A stretch of DNA of 64,000 nt, from the NCBI RefSeq assembly GCF_026891095.1, contig NZ_JAPTNL010000018.1:1-64000 (forward strand), given 5' to 3'. The stretch comes from Roseovarius salincola (GTDB lineage Bacteria; Pseudomonadota; Alphaproteobacteria; Rhodobacterales; Rhodobacteraceae). Positions 62,424-64,000 of the stretch are shown here, in pieces. The notes beneath the pieces were generated by a model. The model had not been told where the DNA came from, made no database searches, and saw only the letters and a program-made list of their open reading frames with translations. Numbering within the stretch: position 1 is the first letter of the stretch; the number at the start of each line of letters is the position of its first letter. The translations under genes and the position numbers were made by a program.

Positions 62424-63220
62424 GGCTTGGCGAACTTGGCGCCGGTGTCGCGCCCCTCCCCGGCCGTGAACAAGCGCCGCGGCTGGGGAGGGGCGCTGTT
62501 CTCGTCGAGCAATGCCATGAGTTCGGCAAGCGGGCCTTCGAGCTGGGTGCCAAGCGACACTTTGCGCCCGTCCATCTCGGCCATGGCGGAGACCACCGAG
62601 ACCACCCGCGGCGCGCCGCCCTCGAAGGAAAAGATCGGCGCGCCCGAGGCCCCGAAATCGACATCGCAGGAGGTGATCAGCACACCCTGCCGGCGCAGCA
62701 TGACATCGCAGACTTCCTGAAGCGAAGGCGCATCCGAGCGACCGCGCGCATAGCTCACAACACCGATACGCTGGCCCTTGCGGGGGCGGATATCGGTCTT
62801 GAAGGGGATGACGCTGGTGTTGCGGATCGGATGGTGCAGTTCCAGCAATGCGATGTCGTTGCGCACGCGGGTGCCCGGATCGGTTTCCGAGAAATCATAG
62901 TCCGGGTGGATCACCGCGCGGCGCACCTGGCGATAGGCCGAAGCCCGCCCGTTGCGCCAACCCGCGAGGAACTCGACTCCGGTGGCATCGATCTGCATGC
63001 CGCTTGCCTTGTCGAAAAGGCAATGCGCCGCCGTCAGCACGATCCGCGGCGCGATCAACGCGCCGGTGCAGAACCCCAGCCCGTCGATATCGAGCCGACC
63101 CACGGCCTCCCAGCCACGACCGTCATCGCCGGTATCGAGCCGCTCGAGGCGGCTGCTGTCCTGCGCAGCCGCGACCCCCGCCAAAAAGACGGCGACCGTG
63201 ATGATCATATGTCTGAGCAT
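62420..63220 (-). CDS. Trypsin-like (S1) serine protease, paralogue
   Basis: This is a 266-residue exported protease with signal peptide MLRHMIITVAVFLAGVAAAQ. The triad is His in LTAAHCLF, Asp in RNDIALLEL and Ser in GASGAPIF. The start at 63220 follows GGAGGGG; a longer frame to 63544 is not supported. Both this protein and the downstream paralogue end in GA(K/R)FA(K/R)P, a shared tail. Confidence 0.82.
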   Translation of the reverse strand: MLRHMIITVAVFLAGVAAAQDSSRLERLDTGDDGRGWEAVGRLDIDGLGFCTGALIAPRIVLTAAHCLFDKASGMQIDATGVEFLAGWRNGRASAYRQVRRAVIHPDYDFSETDPGTRVRNDIALLELHHPIRNTSVIPFKTDIRPRKGQRIGVVSYARGRSDAPSLQEVCDVMLRRQGVLITSCDVDFGASGAPIFSFEGGAPRVVSVVSAMAEMDGRKVSLGTQLEGPLAELMALLDENSAPPQPRRLFTAGEGRDTGAKFAKP

Positions 63221-63270
63221 GGCCCCTCCGGCGATACTGGCCGTTTGGCTAGCAACGGTTTGGGGCGAAA

Positions 63271-64000
63271 TTAGGGCGCACCGCGCAGGTCCGGCACCTG
63301 TGGCCCCGCGTTGTGGCCGGGGCGCATCGCGGGGGGTATCGGCCCGCCCGTGGCCCAGTCCAGAAGTTCGACCGTATGCACCACCGGCACGCCCGCGCCC
63401 GCGCCGATCTGCATCATGCAGCCGATATTCCCGGCGGCGATCACCTCGGGCCGGCAGGCCGCCAGCGTGCGCAGCTTGCGCGCCTTCAACTGCCCCGAGA
63501 TTTCGGGCTGCATCAGGTTGTAGGTACCCGCGCTGCCACAGCACAAATGACTGTCGGCGGGTTCCACCACGCTGAATCCGGCACGCTTGAGCAGGTCCTT
63601 GGGATAGCTCTTGATCTGCTGGCCATGCTGAAGCGAGCAGGCCGCGTGATAGGCGACCCTGAACCCCTTGTCAGCCCCTTCGGGCAGATCGAGCTGCATC
63701 AGCAACTCGGTGATATCCATGGCGATTTCCGAAACGGCCGCGGCATCGTCGGCCAGCGCCTCGCCCCGGAACATATGGCCGTAATCCTTGACCGTCGTGC
63801 CACAGCCCGAGGTGTTGATAACCACCGCATCCAGCCCCTCGCCGCGCATCTCGCGCCGCCAGGCGCGGATGTTCCTGGCCGCCGTGCGATGGCTTTCCGC
63901 GGTCTTGCCCATGTGATGCGTGAGCGCCCCGCAACAGCCCGCACCTTCGGCCACCACCACCTCGCAGCCCAGCCGGGTCAGAAGGCGGATGGTGGCATCG
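63271..64000 (-). CDS. glcF: Glycolate oxidase iron-sulfur subunit, 3' part
   Basis: The frame is open to the window edge, so this is the C-terminal ~243 residues. Two Cys-rich CCG domains are visible: GAGCCGALTHHMG with NTSGCGTTVKDYGH, and YHAACSLQHGQQ with HLCCGSAGTYN. These are the domains of GlcF and related heterodisulfide-reductase-like proteins that move electrons from glycolate oxidation. The ferredoxin-like N-terminus is outside the window. Confidence 0.85.
   Translation of the reverse strand, partial: DATIRLLTRLGCEVVVAEGAGCCGALTHHMGKTAESHRTAARNIRAWRREMRGEGLDAVVINTSGCGTTVKDYGHMFRGEALADDAAAVSEIAMDITELLMQLDLPEGADKGFRVAYHAACSLQHGQQIKSYPKDLLKRAGFSVVEPADSHLCCGSAGTYNLMQPEISGQLKARKLRTLAACRPEVIAAGNIGCMMQIGAGAGVPVVHTVELLDWATGGPIPPAMRPGHNAGPQVPDLRGAP

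Overview
The window reads as a chromosomal segment of a marine Rhodobacteraceae (Roseobacter-group) alphaproteobacterium. The support is a complete taurine-to-sulfate gene set of roseobacter type (tauABC, tpa, tauR, xsc, pta, soeABC), accA, a FYDLN-acid-tail protein (TIGR02300 type), a DUF1523 protein, high G+C codon use and GC-rich intergenic hairpins. No species can be named from the sequence alone.

Region 1 (1-11.4 kb) is a lower-GC accessory island that looks like a defence island. It starts with the 5' part of an IS110-type transposase gene. It then carries a HEPN-like/LOTUS protein, an unknown 343-residue protein, a prokaryotic viperin translationally coupled to a small HicA-like protein, an unknown 229-residue protein, a GIY-YIG nuclease-domain protein, a YhaO/YhaN (SbcD/SbcC-like) nuclease-ATPase pair and an M15-peptidase-like protein. 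A dispersed ~65-nt repeat family sits in four of its intergenic gaps. A truncated M20 peptidase gene marks the right edge.

Region 2 (about 11.97-16.7 kb) is a Tn7-like tnsABC transposition operon. A Tn402/Tn5053-like terminal sequence (TGTCATTTTC...) lies upstream, and no TniQ/TnsD target selector is visible in the window. Region 3 (16.9-26.7 kb) is metal related: two ArsR-permease modules, one with a thioredoxin and an unusual metallo-beta-lactamase-fold protein and the other with a transglutaminase-like protein, then an HTH protein, dodecin, an M50 protease with CBS domains, a TonB-dependent copper receptor and a DUF2946 protein.

Region 4 (26.8-38.3 kb) is mostly ordinary chromosome: map, a TetR/old-yellow-enzyme pair with a perfect operator, a MerR/CDF pair with a MerR-type operator, tRNA-Ala(GGC), a YgjP-like metalloprotease, a GntR regulator, an antiporter, accA, a racemase-family protein, a LysE exporter and an Lrp/AsnC regulator. 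A perfect FNR box with a well-placed -10 and a downstream terminator, upstream of accA, suggests an unannotated FnrL-activated small RNA.

Region 5 (38.4-53.8 kb) is the taurine unit. TauABC imports taurine, Tpa makes sulfoacetaldehyde, Xsc releases sulfite and acetyl phosphate, Pta makes acetyl-CoA, and SoeABC oxidises sulfite to sulfate. TauR has two direct repeats in front of its own gene. Region 6 (53.8-64 kb) holds two small membrane proteins, creatinase, a P1 peptidase, an esterase, gabD, a META-domain gene broken by one in-frame stop, an Hsp20, two tandem S1 proteases and the 3' part of glcF, which runs off the window.
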